A stretch of DNA of 64,000 nucleotides, taken from Ariolimax columbianus (taxonomy: Eukaryota > Mollusca > Gastropoda > Stylommatophora > Arionidae). A program made the position numbers and the translations under genes. The stretch's first letter is position 1. Each line of letters begins with the position of its first letter. Below the pieces are notes generated by a model. That model saw only the letters and a list, made by a program, of their open reading frames with translations, did not search any database and was not told where the DNA came from. The DNA is taken from assembly GCA_036924085.1 (NCBI GenBank), contig JAVGWX010000011.1, forward strand, positions 28,510,817-28,574,816, read 5' to 3'. Shown here piece after piece: positions 21,291 to 32,345 of the stretch.

Positions 21291-21524
21291 ATAAACCGAG
21301 TGCAAGCTTTGCTTGTAACCCGAACATACCGCATCGGAAATCACTTGGTGTCCAGTTTGACTGGACATGTCGTGGGATTCTTCTCTGTATGACTACTCTC
21401 CACGTACAGAAAGGATTTACAAACCTATTGTACTGCAAAAGTGCCATAGTGGAACACATTACAAACAGAAACATCACACGCATCCAAAAGCGTCCTGATA
21501 TAACCTAACACAATTCTGTCTGGG
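21291..21524. other. No recognisable gene
   Basis: Unique-looking spacer; short minus-strand frames lack motifs. Confidence 0.45.
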
Positions 21525-21740
21525 GTTTGGAAAGGTGCTTGGTATCAAGATGCTGAGCAGTTCATGAGCTGCAGCTTTCAGCGACTCATAATTGACTCCT
21601 AGCATCAGGGCCAGCGAACCAGAGCTGCCGCGAACCAGAGCTGCCAAGAACCTTCTACACCTCAATGTGGTGAACCTGGATAAGAGGCTACAACATAACA
21701 TACTGGTTAAGGAGAAGGGATGGAACAGACCGAGAGACCC
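21525..21740 (+). mobile_element. SINE-like S2, 5' half
   Basis: Matches the reverse complement of 56.4-56.5 kb: 'atgctgagcag', 'catgagctgcag', 'gaaccagagctgcc', 'ccttctacacctc', 'cctggataa', 'ggttaaggagaagggatggaa'. A 15-bp motif ('cgaaccagagctgcc') is tandemly duplicated here. The conserved S2 core and 3' end are missing. Confidence 0.7.
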
Positions 21741-22107
21741 ATTCACATTGTCCTTTACGCGAACTACTGCAATGATCTTCATCATTTTCCAGACCACTAA
21801 CATTCCCCACCCCTTGCCAATTATATTTCGTAAACCTCCCCCAATCTCTTCCACCTTCCTGATCGACCGCGCCACGCAAGATGAAATTACAAATCTCCGT
21901 ACACAGTTATAGTAATCTGTGTAATTTCATATTATTACAGAAAATCACAACTGTATGGAGTGTTAGCACGACATTCTGGTGACTGGGTTTGTCATCCCTC
22001 TGCCATTACTATTCTGTTAGCCAGAGTACACAATTGCAGCCTGTCTACATGGTCGCCATTTGGAGGCGAAATATGGTCTTAGTCAGCGACGGTTCTCATA
22101 TCTTGTC
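21741..22107. other. Spacer with a short S2-like piece
   Basis: A minus-strand S2-like piece may lie at about 22010-22065 ('gttagccagagtacacaattgcagcctg'). The rest is unassigned. Confidence 0.4.
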
Positions 22108-22745
22108 GTTAAGTTAAACTTAACTTAATCCAACTTAACTTAACTTAACTTAATTTAACCCAACTTTACTTAACCCAATTCAACTTAACTTAACCCAGCT
22201 TAACTTAACCCAACTTAACTTAACTTACCTTAACCCAACTTAACTTACCTTAACCCAACTTAACTTAGCCCAACTTTACCCAACTTAACTTAATTTAACT
22301 TAACCCAACAACTTAACCCAACTTAACTTAACCCAACTTAACTTAACCCAACTTGACTTAACCCAACTTAACTTAACCCAACCTAACTTAACCCAGCTTA
22401 ACTTAACCCAACTTAACTTAACTTACCTTAACCCAACTTAACTTACCTTAACCGAACTTAACATAACTTTACCCAACTTAACATAACTTAACCCAACTTA
22501 ACTTAACTTAACCCAACTTAACCCAACTTAACATAACTTAACCCAACTTAACTTAACTTAACCCAACTTAACTAAACTTAAATTAACTTAACCCAACTTA
22601 ACTAAACTTCACTTAACTTAACCCAACTTAACTTAACCCAACTTAACCTAACTTAACCCAACTTATCCCAACTTAACTTAACCTAACCCAACTTAACCCA
22701 ACTAAACTACACTTAACTTAACTTAATTTCATTTAACTTCATTAT
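22108..22745. repeat. TTAACTTAACCCAAC satellite-like array
   Basis: About 640 bp built from two 5-bp words, 'ttaac' and 'ccaac'/'ttaac' in irregular alternation, giving units of 10 to 20 bp ('cccaacttaacttaa'). It abuts the 3' end of a CR1-like LINE at 22746 and has no coding frame. It is not a canonical telomere repeat (TTAGGG). Confidence 0.95.
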
Positions 22746-23390
22746 ACTGGTTTAGAAGGCTCTACACTGAAGAGTCTATATATACTACCAGTGTATTCCA
22801 CTCCTCCGATACTGAAAATACTGTGAGCATCCAATCTATTTTGAATCCATTAATTGACTGCTTCCACTACATCCTACGGCAATGCATCCCAAGAGTTCAC
22901 CACTCTCTGACTAAAAAAATTATTCCTAATATCTAATCTGGACCTGTCTTTAAACAATTTGTGACTGTGCCCGCTTGTTCTTGTAGGTGGTCATACTTTT
23001 AAAAAATAGGTATAGTCTAATTTATCATTTCCATTTACTAATTTATAACTAGTATTAAGTCACCTCGAATTCTTCTCTATTCGAGACACCGAATACCAGT
23101 TTTTTTTAGGATTTCCTCATAACCATAATTCTGAAATCCCGCGATAATTTTTGTAGCTCTTCTTCGTATCCTTTCCAGCATGTTTATATCTACTCTATGA
23201 TATGGACTCTACACCTGAACACAGTATTCCAAGTTAGGTCTCACTAATGATTTATATAGTTTACTATTACTTTCTTGCTCTTCTGTGAAATGTTTCTTTT
23301 TATCATGCCCAACATGTCATTAGTCTTTTTCACTGCCACCTGGACTTGCTCCCGCACTTTTCCGGTATGAACTGCCTCGTGTCAGCTACT
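22746..23390 (-). pseudogene. CR1-like LINE, ORF2 3' end
   Basis: Minus-strand fragments typical of CR1-like ORF2: 'NDMLGMIKRNIS', 'YEEELQKLSRDF', and 'RSRLDIRNNFFSQRVVNSWD' closing in 'DVVEAVN'. Stops and frameshifts occur throughout, and the RT active site is missing. The 3' end (about 22740-22800) merges into TTAAGTTAAG-type repeats, which suggests the satellite may have grown from the element's tail. Confidence 0.82.
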
Positions 23391-23489
23391 TCATGATATT
23401 TTGAAGTGTGTAAACGTCTTTCATCGAAACTTCTTTGTTATTGGTTGTTGCGTACCATTCTTTCTATATATTTTTCTTTAGCCTCCCTC

Positions 23490-24100
23490 GTGGCCCGAGA
23501 AACATTCCCCCCCCCCCCCCCCCCATTTTACGGCAGGTCTCTTTTATGCTGTCTATCCACCTTTTCCTCGATCTACTCTCGCCTTCTTGCTGATGTTCTC
23601 ATGTACACAATGTGGTCTGGTTACATTCTTGCAATGTGGCCAAACCAATTAATTCTCTGTTGCTCGATGTACTGTATGCAGAGAATTGTTCAAACCTTCT
23701 CCCCAATACTCATATTTGTGATTCTGTCTCTTCTGGTGTTGTTAGTGACTTGTCGTAGACACCGCATTTCGCAGATGGCTAACTTTCGTTCCTGGGTCTT
23801 ATTCAATGCCCATGTCTGGCACTGGTAGCACAGGGTTTGGATGAAGCTACTTTTTATCATCTGCTTTTTTGCTTGGAGGGTATCTTGGGGTGTCTTAGTA
23901 GTGGAGACAGCTGGTATGTGACAGTATTTGTCATCTGCACTCTCATCTGCACTTTCATCTCTATCTCTTTGTCGAGTCTGCCACCCTCAGCAAAATAGCT
24001 CCCAAATACCTAAATTCTTGTACCTGCTTAATTTTTGTTTTATTCACATGAAGTGTGGTGTGCTTTCAATCTATATTAATTGCCTCTGTTTTTTTATGAA
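23490..24100 (-). pseudogene. LINE L-D-like, RT C-terminal fragment
   Basis: On the minus strand 'ICEMRCLRQVTNNTRRDRI' corresponds to the CxMRCLRKxxGVTRxD block, followed by 'INWFGHIARM' (WFGHxxRM) and 'KVDRQHKRDLP'. A 'CQTWALN' upstream fits the LxxxCExWxxx connector. The active site is missing. A run of 16 C residues (about 23509-23524) sits at the 3' end. Confidence 0.75.
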
Positions 24101-24174
24101 ATGATATTCAAATCGTACTTTTGACAAATCAAGTAGAGTGAGTCAATATTTTTGTTTGTTTGTTTGTTTTTTTT

Positions 24175-24419
24175 GTTTTTTGCGTTCGCCTTATTTATCT
24201 ATTCCCCAAGGCGTGTGTGCGTTACACTGTGGTTTTTATTTTGCGCTTGTCGGCCCAGTGCATCCGACTTCAGCATGCATTTTATATAAGGGTCTGCTTC
24301 CTCCTGCATTTTCTAAGGGTTTGCTTCCCCGGGGTAACGACAGGTGCTGTGATGGGGATCGAACCCAGCACCTTCTGGTTGTGAGCCGTGCCACATAACC
24401 ACTAGGCCACGCCGTCCCC
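24175..24419 (-). mobile_element. SINE S2b (tRNA head plus S2-type core)
   Basis: Minus strand: box A 'TGGCCTAGTGG' (24409-24399) and box B 'GGTTCGATCCC' (24365-24355) form a tRNA-like head. Downstream is the core 'gctgaagtcggatgcactgg' followed by 'gccgacaagcgcaaaa', then a T/G-rich end. The core also occurs in S2 copies that lack this head (37.9, 45.6, 48.6, 56.3 kb), and almost the same body is at 41.7 kb. Confidence 0.82.
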
Positions 24420-24479
24420 GGAGTGAGTCAATATGACTTTGTAGGTTTCGTTTATTGGAGGGGATCAAACATTTGTCTT

Positions 24480-24661
24480 TATTGTTCTGTATTTGCCTCC
24501 AGGCGGAGAAAGATAAGACAGACAGACAGAGAGTGAGTAAAGAGACAAGAGATATAGACATTAGAAAGATATAGACAGAGATAGAGGGACAGACAGACAA
24601 AAAAAGAAGTAGCGTGACAGAAAGACAAGAGATAACACGAAAGATAGAGAGACATAGATAG

Positions 24662-24699
<38 letters not shown>

Positions 24700-25036
24700 G
24701 AGAGAGAGGGACAGGCAGACAGATAGACATAAGGCATACCTAGATAGGCAGAGTTAAGAGGGAGTGACTGACAGACAGTTGACATAGAGACAGAAACACA
24801 GACGAAACACACATAAACTCGATACATACAAATTACAGACAAGATCGACAGAGACACAGACAGAAGAAATATATAGGTAGAGACGGAGAGAAATAGACAT
24901 ACAGAAGACAAAGACAGATAAAGACAGAGATATATAACCTGTCGTACAGAAGAAAGACAGGCATAAAGAGCTAGGAGGTACAGATACAGAAGAAAGACAG
25001 GCAGAGACGGTGCGAAATGGACAGACAGAAGACAAA

Positions 25037-25037
<1 letters not shown>
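24480..25037. repeat. GACAGA/GA-rich tract
   Basis: Purine-rich degenerate 'gacagacagaga' sequence with a pure (GA)n run near 24663-24692. The minus-strand Leu/Ser/Tyr-rich frames across it are composition artefacts. Confidence 0.92.

Positions 25038-25126
<89 letters not shown>
25038..25126. repeat. (TA)n microsatellite
   Basis: Uninterrupted TA dinucleotide run of about 88 bp embedded in the GACA-rich tract. Confidence 0.97.
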
Positions 25127-25127
<1 letters not shown>

Positions 25128-25955
25128 CAGTCGCACATAAGAAAGACACGCAGAGAGAACTACGAGTCACACAGACAGAAGAAAGACGGTTAGAGACGTA
25201 GAGACATAGACAGATAAAGACAAGGATATATAACCAGTCGCATAGAAGAAAGACATGCAGATATAAAGAGAGTGATAGGAGTACACATAGAGAAGAAAGA
25301 CAGAGACGAAGAAAAATGGACAGACAGAAGACATAGGTAGGTAATTACAGAGATATAACCAGTCGTACAGAAGAAAGACAAGCAGGAAGAGAGCTAGGAG
25401 ACACACAGACAGAAGAAAGACAGGTAGAAACGAAAGAAATAGACAGACAGAATGCATAAACAAATAAAGACAGAGATATATAGACAGTCGTACAGAAGAA
25501 AGACAAGCAGGAAGAGAGCTAGGAGACACACAGACAGAAGAAAGACAGGTAGAAACGAGAGAAATAGACAGACAGAATGCATAAACAAATAAAGACAGAG
25601 ATATATAGACAGTCGTACAGAAGAAAATCACACAGAAAGAGAGAGATAGAGCTAGGAGGCACACAGACAGAAGACATACAGGTAGAGATGAAGAGGAATA
25701 GACAGACAGAAGACATAGATAAAGGCATAGGGATTTCGCCAGTCGTACAGAAGAAAGACACGCAGAAAGAGCTAGGAGGCACACAGACAGACACAAGACA
25801 GAGAGAAAGATAGACACACACACACACAGACAGACATAACACAGAGAACCACATCCACATAGAGAAAAACGGAGATAATGAGAGAGCGAGAGAGATAGAG
25901 AGAGAGAGAGAGAGAGATAGAGACAGCGAGAGAGAGAGAGAGAGAAGGCGATCTT
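25127..25955. repeat. GACA-rich minisatellite
   Basis: Modules such as 'agaagaaagaca', 'gagctaggag', 'cacacagacagaagaaagac' and 'tcgtacagaagaaagaca' repeat with a spacing near 110-120 bp; 25.37-25.49 and 25.49-25.61 kb are almost identical. The last part (25.87-25.95 kb) is (GA)n. No gene. Confidence 0.92.
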
Positions 25956-26295
25956 CCAGCACTAAAATAAGTCCCGAACAGGTACCTGAGATGAGTTCAC
26001 CTGAAACGAAGGGTAAACGCATAGTAGAGTTCTGAACGACCAGAAATAGCTCACCAGCGTACACGCAAGACGCCACTTGGCACAACAAGCATAGCGAGTG
26101 TGCACCGAGAGCTAGTTGTGTGTGCATGAATTTGTGCTTGTGAGCGGGTGTGTTTCATGCGTGTTTCTGCGCTTTTTTGTATGTGCAAGTAAGTGTGTTT
26201 ATTGAGCGTGAGTGTAAGTATGGAGAAGAGACAACGAAACGACCAACAGTGCATACGTTTTGTTGCTCTTATCTGTTCGTTTGGCATGATTGTGT

Positions 26296-26560
26296 CTGCG
26301 AGTGTTTGGGGCTGTTTAATATTAGTGTGTGGGGCTGTTTAATACAAGTGTTTGGGGATGTTTAATATGAGTGTGGGAGACTGTTTAACATTATTGCGGG
26401 AGGGGGCGGTTTAATATTATTGTGGGAGGGGGCTGTTTAATATTATTGTGGGAGGGGGCTGTTTAATATTATTGTTAGGGGGGGGGGAGGAGGAGCTGTT
26501 TAATACGAGTGTTCGGGGCTATTTAAAATGTGTGTGTGTGACTGTTTAATATGTGTGTGT
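26296..26560. repeat. About 31-bp 'ggggctgtttaatat' tandem repeat
   Basis: 'gctgtttaatattattgtgg' and close variants repeat around 26321-26535, with a G/GGA-rich linker of variable length (longest G run about 26477-26485). It passes into a (GT)n run at about 26550-26575. Confidence 0.88.
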
Positions 26561-26596
26561 GTGTGTTGTGTGTGTGTATGCATGCATGTATGTGTA

Positions 26597-27236
<640 letters not shown>

Positions 27237-28135
27237 ACATTCAACCACCCATCCATCTATCCATCCATCTATCCATCTGTCTGTCTGCCTGCCTGCCTAT
27301 CTCAGTTCGTCCGCCCGCCCGCTTGGCCGTCCCTCCGTCTGTCTACCTATCTGTCTGTCTGCCTGCATGACTGAATAGGTGGCTGCCTGACTGCCTGACT
27401 ATATGCCTGCCTGCCTGACTATATGCCTGCCTGCCGGCCTGGCTGACTATATGCCTGGCTGACTATATGCCTGCCTGCCTGGCTGACTATATGCCTGCCT
27501 AGCTGGTTGGCTGGCTGGCTGGCTGCCTGACTATATGCCAGCCTGCCTGACTGATTGCCTGCCTGACTATATGCCAGCCTGGCTGACTGACTGACTGTAT
27601 GCCTGCCTGCCTGCCTGGCTGACTATTTGCCAGCCTGGCTGACTGACTGCCTGCCTGACTTTATGCCAGCCTGCCTGACTGATTGCCTGGCTGACTATAT
27701 GCCTGCCTGGCTGACTGATTGCCTGCCTGACTATATGCCAGTGCCTGACTGATTGCCTGCCTGACTATATGCCTGCCTGGCTGGTTGCCTGACTATATGC
27801 CTGCCTGGCTGGTTGGCTGGCTGCCTGACTATATGCCTACCTGACTATATGCCTGACTGGCTGGCTGCCCGCCTGCCTGCCCATCTACGTCCGTCGTCCG
27901 AGTCCGGCCGCTCGCCCGCTTCGCCGTCCCAGTTTGTCCGCTTATTCCGCCCACCCACTTGCCCGCCCTGACGTCCATCCGTCTGTCCGTCTGTCTGCTT
28001 GTCTATCTCCGCCTGCCCGCTCGTCCGCCCGCTCGTCCGCACGCCCGCCCGCTCGTCCGCCCGCCCACTCCGCCGTCCCTCCGTCTGTCCGCCTGCCTGC
28101 CTATCGTCGCCCGCCCGCCCGGCCTGGTTCCCCTA
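27237..28135. repeat. CTGCCTGACTATATG minisatellite and C-rich tract
   Basis: From 27360 to about 27880, 'tgcctgcctgactatatgcc' and 'ggctgactatatgcc' modules repeat irregularly (4-bp CTGC/CTGA base unit). From 27880 to 28135 the tract becomes CCGCCCGCT-rich. High GC contrasts with the AT-rich array before it. Confidence 0.93.
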
Positions 28136-28303
28136 TCTGTTGAATGGATTATATTTGTAAGTTTCCCAACAAACGGATGTCTTTCTAGTTAACATTACGA
28201 CATCTGTTTGTTCATTTATGAATGAGTGTGGGTGTGTGTGTGTTTGTTTGTTTGTGTTTATGTGTATATTTATGTTGCATGTGGGTGTATATGTTGTGTG
28301 AAA
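28136..28303. other. Spacer with (TG)n-rich stretch
   Basis: Contains an imperfect TG/TTTG repeat at about 28226-28300. No gene. Confidence 0.6.
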
Positions 28304-28434
28304 GTAGGGGAGCGAAGGGAGACATCAGGATCAGGTAAACCATATTGATCGTCGCCTACCTCACTTCCACGCAGTCAGACCAACGATGTGGGTATAGACA
28401 CTGTAATCCACATAGTGATGAGCTTAGGAGCCGA
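28304..28434 (+). mobile_element. V-rep element, partial
   Basis: 'gtaggggagcgaagggagac', 'caggatcaggtaaac', 'tattgatcg' and 'tagtgatgagc' follow the V-rep order. It is diverged and truncated at the 3' side, abutting an L-D fragment. Confidence 0.65.
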
Positions 28435-28638
28435 TGTTGTTGCCCTTCTGTGTTTCTTCAGTATCTCACGTACATCGTTTCTCCATCTTTTCTTAGCCTC
28501 TTACTTGTTCTATAAACCATTGTCTCATGTTGTGGATTCGCGCTGTTGGTAACTTCGGTTGCATTTTTGTCAGTTGCTTGAACCATTTTATTCTGTGCCC
28601 TTCCATGTATTCCATGCACGGCGTTGCACCCACCGTCC
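28435..28638 (-). pseudogene. LINE L-D, 3' part (split by L-A)
   Basis: Continuation of the 30.06-30.44 kb L-D fragment. The minus strand reads 'HGRAQNKMVQATDKNATEV', collinear with 'HGKEENTIILTPDKNAAK' in the 10.9-kb copy. The TSD copy gcacccaccgtcc lies at 28626-28638, next to the L-A tail. Confidence 0.8.
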
Positions 28639-30061
28639 TTCTCCTTCTTCTTCATCGTAAGCAGTCAGACAGTAACCATTATTTTTTCGAAAAAGGCAGC
28701 GGTCATCCTGAGGCTGTCGACACTGCCATAGAGCTTGTCTAGTGTTGCCACTGGTGATGGTCACATCTGCTCTCTCTGATCCTCGTATGTCGGGCAGTTT
28801 TGCAGCAAATGCTCAGCGGACATTTTCCCGGTACCACACGGGCATTCTCCCGGTACCACACGGGCATTCGTCGGTGCCACCTATCTTCAATTTTGAATAG
28901 GTGGTACCTCAGTCTATTGAAGACCACGACCTGCTCTCTTCTGTTAAACTGGTAATAGGCGTCGTTTTTGGTGTAGCCAGTATGTTCGGTTTCCCATTTG
29001 GTCATGTATGAAACAAAAGTCGTTTTGACTCTTCGTATGTCATACTAGTATCTGGTTGTGTTTTGCACCTTCTTTTGCCAGTCTGTCTGCCTCCTCGTTG
29101 CCTTGGATATTGCAGTGAGATGGGACCCACTGCACCACTACCCTTTTTGGTGCGGACTGCTGGCATAGTTGACAGAGTACTGCTCTTAAATCATTAAGTT
29201 CCGTATTTTTCTGGCTTTTTAGTGCATCTGTAAGCAGGACTATGTGGCTTTCATTCCTTTTACCTGTCACCATTTCTTCCACTGCCGCCCTCAGTGCCTC
29301 TGCCTACGCTCTGAAATTGCTTGTGTATTTTCCAGTAGCGAATGACAGTGTTATTTTTCTGCCATTTGGTAGGTTCAGAAATGCCCCTGCCCCTCCGTTC
29401 TGTGTTGTATTTGTTACGGAACCGTCGGTGCATGTATGGGTCCAGTCCATGCTTGGGTAGTTTTGCGTTATGTAACTCAGGGTAGTATCTCTTCTTTCTT
29501 TTTCAGACTGGCAGTTTTTGTTTCCAATACCTGGTAAATTTTCTACCACCTCTGGAAATATATGCTGCCTCCAGGTAGGTTTTCGTACAGTAGGGATGGG
29601 CTTTGGTGTTGTTAGTGCGTTCATTGGGTCTTCGTGCATCTTAGCTTTGGCTATTTCTGCAAAGTTTCTCCGCTTTAGTTTCCCATTTCCGAAATTGTTT
29701 AGTCTCTAGTGCATTGGATGGTCGGTCAGCCTTCGGAGTTTCTCTGATTGCTGCTGGGCTCTGCAGTCTCTTCTGTCGGTCATGGATTGCAGTTTTGTAA
29801 TATTTTCAAGTTCTACAATTGGCGTTGACTTCATGCCTCCTGTTATAACTCTCATGGCTTGGTTTTGGAGTTTGCTAATTTTATCGAAGTTCGCCTTTGC
29901 TGCTGTTGTCTATGCCGCAATGCCATACTCGAGAACTGGTCTCACTCTTCCAGTGTACAGTTTCTTTAGTATACTTTCGTCTGCTCCCCAGCTTGTGCCA
30001 GCAAGTTTCCTCATGATTGCCATTCTTTCTCTGGCTTTTATTCGGTTTCTCTCGATCTGAC
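28639..30061 (-). mobile_element. LINE L-A, inserted in L-D with 13-bp TSD
   Basis: Minus strand, 5' truncated within the region after the RT: 'ARERMAIMRKLAGTSWGADE', 'KLYTGRVRPVLEYGIAA', 'NQAMRVITGGMKSTP'. RNase H follows, with 'CTDGSVTNTTQNGGAG' (first catalytic Asp), a stop in 'NFRA*AEALRAA' (catalytic Glu region), and 'PSHCNIQGNEEADRLAKE'. A 15-bp deletion removes five residues after 'LLTDAL'. The terminal segment near 28.7-29.0 kb is frame-broken and has a small internal duplication of the 'cattttcccggtaccacacg' type. The (GAA)n tail is at 28639-28655. The perfect 13-bp duplication gcacccaccgtcc (28626-28638; 30062-30074) fixes both ends. Confidence 0.92.
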
Positions 30062-30440
30062 GCACCCACCGTCCGATTAATTCCTTTCGTACTCTGTCCA
30101 GATTTGTTACCCCGGCAGCCTTTCTCTAACACCTCATTTCGCAAACTATGATTTTTGTTTCTTGTGCTTTGATGAAAGAGTCCATGCCTGACACTGGTAG
30201 CGGAGAGTTGGTATACAAATACTATTTATCAGATATCTCTTTGTCTCCATTGGAATGTGTTTGTGTCTTAGTAATGGTGAGAGTTGATAGTAAACCGCAT
30301 TAGCTTTCTGTGTTCTTGATTCCACATCCTTATCTAGCCTTGCATCTTGTGTGAACAAGCTGCCCACGTATTTGAATTCTCTGACCTGTTTAAGTTCTGT
30401 GTTTTCCACCTTAATATTTAGTGTCTTCTCTATTTTGATT
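30062..30440 (-). pseudogene. LINE L-D, 5' part (split by L-A)
   Basis: The minus strand encodes 'FKYVGSLFTQDARLDKDVES', 'RYLINSICIPTLRYQCQAWT' and 'SKHKKQKS', then (frame-shifted) a KAAGVTNLDRVRKELIGRW-like block up to the L-A insertion. It is collinear with 19.87-20.19 kb of the best L-D copy. The 5' side ends at a (CTT)n array. Confidence 0.85.
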
Positions 30441-30446
30441 TTTTCT

Positions 30447-30602
30447 TTCTCTTCTTCTTCTTCTTCTTCTTCTTCTTCTTCTTCTTCTTCTTCTTTTTTT
30501 TCTTCTTCTTCTTCTTCTTCTTTTTCTTCTTCTTCTTCTTCTTCTTCTTCTTCTTCTTCTTCTTCTTCTTCTTCTTCTTCTTCTTCTTCTTCTTCTTCTC
30601 CT
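30447..30602. repeat. (CTT)n array, probable LINE tail
   Basis: About 155 bp of CTT with few interruptions. On the minus strand it is a (GAA)n tract directly 3' of the RNase H-type LINE fragment at 30.60-31.26 kb, the position of the (GAA)n tail in L-A copies, so it is probably an expanded tail. Poly-Ser and poly-Arg frames are spurious. Confidence 0.9.
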
Positions 30603-31260
30603 TCTCGCTCTTGCCACGTTTATTTTATGTTAGGTCGACATGTGAAGCCCAGTTCTCTGGATGAAGGTAGCTCCCAAACTTCGTCTCTTTGGGCCAGTGC
30701 TCAGTACGCGATAAGCTAAGCATATGGCAGTCGTCTAGGATATGTTAGGATTTCGGTGCTGCTTCTCCGCATATAAACATTTGTGCTGGAACCAATTTGA
30801 GTCTCTACAAGTGGCCATTCAATCTGTTATATCCAATTCTCATGCGGAACAGGATCACTTACTCTGCTCGATCAAGGCAGTGGTAGTTGTCTCTCGTTTG
30901 TTCGACTTTCCTCATGGCTTGAATAAGGTTTGTATTTCCTTGGAAGGTGATTGTTTTTGATCTTTCTGTTCTCATGTTGCTTCTTCCTTTGTTAACCTGT
31001 TTGTTACCTAACTTCGTGGAACGCCACAGTGTGATGGTATCCACTGTAACATTGCCATTCTCTTGGCTTTTAGTTTGTCTAAGACTTTATTAAGCTCTGA
31101 TAGTTTATTGTTCTCGAAGGCTTACATAACTGGCATCACATCTGTAAAGAAAACAACCTGCTTGCATTGACTTGCTAATCATTTTTACAGCAACAATTAG
31201 TGCCTGTACTTCAACCGATTAGTTTCAACGCATTCTGCTGATTTTCATTGGCTGTGTCTT
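30603..31260 (-). pseudogene. RNase H-type LINE (L-A-like), RNase H and C-terminus
   Basis: Minus-strand frames show an RNase H core in pieces: 'VEVQALIVAVKMI' (Glu block), 'VVFFTDAMPVM'-like Asp block, and 'AMLQWIPSHCGVP' (HC block). Then comes the post-RNase H end 'GYNRLNGHL' and 'AQMFICGEAAPKS', the FRLRTGHNRL...C.CG equivalent. Several stops and shifts. It differs clearly from L-A proper, so it is a separate subfamily. Confidence 0.72.
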
Positions 31261-31774
31261 TTCTCTATGTGTCTTTATATTAAATATTCTGGTTATTTTT
31301 TCTATTAAGCAGTATACATTTATTTGCCTTTAGTGGATATCGGAGAGTTGGAAGGAAAGGGGGGGAGGGGGGGGGGGTTCCTTTACTGACAAGGAAAGAG
31401 TAGAACTACTGCACTCCCGTATTTATGGTAAAAGGCGACTAATGAGAGCTGTGCATGTGGCTAGCAATCTCATCGTTTACAAAAACTGCTACTAAAAATC
31501 AACTTGTACAGTACATGCATTGTTTGGACCCAGGCTTCCTGGAGGGTGCCACGTGTAGGAGTGATCCTCTGGTTTAGGTTGAGTGTTGAAGGATAAGGTC
31601 AGACCCACTACAAAAGCACACCCATTTATTAGACGCAGGCTTCCTGAAGAGGACCTACTTTGGGGGGTGGCCCTATGCTTCAGATTGACTGTATTAGTAC
31701 AGGACGATGGATACATTTCTATAAGAGCTTTGCACTATGTTGATTAAGGCTGTTGGTTCAAACATAATTTCAAA
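31261..31774. other. No gene; G-run and diverged duplication
   Basis: Contains a G-rich run (about 31358-31378) and two diverged copies of a roughly 110-bp segment, each containing 'caggcttcctg' (about 31531 and 31626) and ending in 'gttgagtgtt'/'attgactgta'. Nothing coding is recognised. Confidence 0.5.
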
Positions 31775-32345
31775 TACTTACTTTCCGTGTCCGGCAACCT
31801 CTGATAGTCTTCGTCCAGAAACCAGCCACTGTCAGTGCTTTTTGTAACCATCAGGTCCTCCACTGCGCAGGATTTCCACATCCTATTACATGTAATCAGG
31901 TGTTCCGGGTCCTGGACGGCCCCACATTTGCCACCATCAGGTCCTCCACTGCGCAGGATTTCCACATCCTAGGACATATAATCAGGTGTTCCGGGTTCTG
32001 GACGGCCCGACATTTGTAACCATCAGCTCCCCCACTGCGCAGGATTCCCACATCCTAGGACATATAATCAGGTGTTCCGGGTCCTGGACGGCCCCACATT
32101 TGTAACCATCAGGTCCTCCACTGCGCAGGATTTCCACATCCTAGGACATATAATCAGGTGTTCAGGGTCCTGGACGACCCCACATTCGCAATATTCATTC
32201 TCTGTAAATCCCCACTTTTTCAGGCTAGACCCACATCTGGACACACCTGTTCTTAACCTGTTCACTGATGGTAAATCATGTTCTGGTGCAGGTTCTTCTT
32301 TGGTCATTTCAAATAATTCCAGCACATAGATAATGTTTTCAAACA
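31775..32345 (-). pseudogene. LINE L-K, C-terminal fragment with internal tandem duplication
   Basis: The minus strand encodes 'VNRLRTGVSRCGSSLKKWGF' and 'NEYCECGVVQDPEHLIICP', the post-RNase H zinc-knuckle-like end of a LINE (CxCG...H...C). The DNA encoding it is then tandemly repeated (86-bp unit). The 3' terminus 'gacacggaaagtaagta' (minus) is shared with the L-K piece at 56.8 kb. No RT or RNase H is present. Confidence 0.78.
31815..32200. repeat. 86-bp tandem repeat of LINE coding sequence
   Basis: 'ttccacatcct' starts lie 86 bp apart (31873, 31959, 32045, 32131). The unit contains 'caggtcctccactgcgcagg', 'acatataatcaggtgttc' and 'gggtcctggacggcccca'. Four units. As 86 is not a multiple of three, the repeat destroys the frame. 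Confidence 0.95.

Noticed and set aside
22108..22745. Interstitial telomere repeat
   Set aside because: The words are TTAAC and CCAAC rather than TTAGGG or a common variant, and the array is irregular and adjacent to a CR1-like tail.
24561..25823. Long minus-strand Leu/Ser/Cys-rich frames that look like multi-pass membrane proteins
   Set aside because: Hydrophobicity comes from the complement of GACAGA and TA repeats; no conserved motif and multiple open frames.
30411..30617. Poly-arginine minus frame and poly-serine plus frame
   Set aside because: Translation of a (CTT)n array that is best read as a LINE tail.
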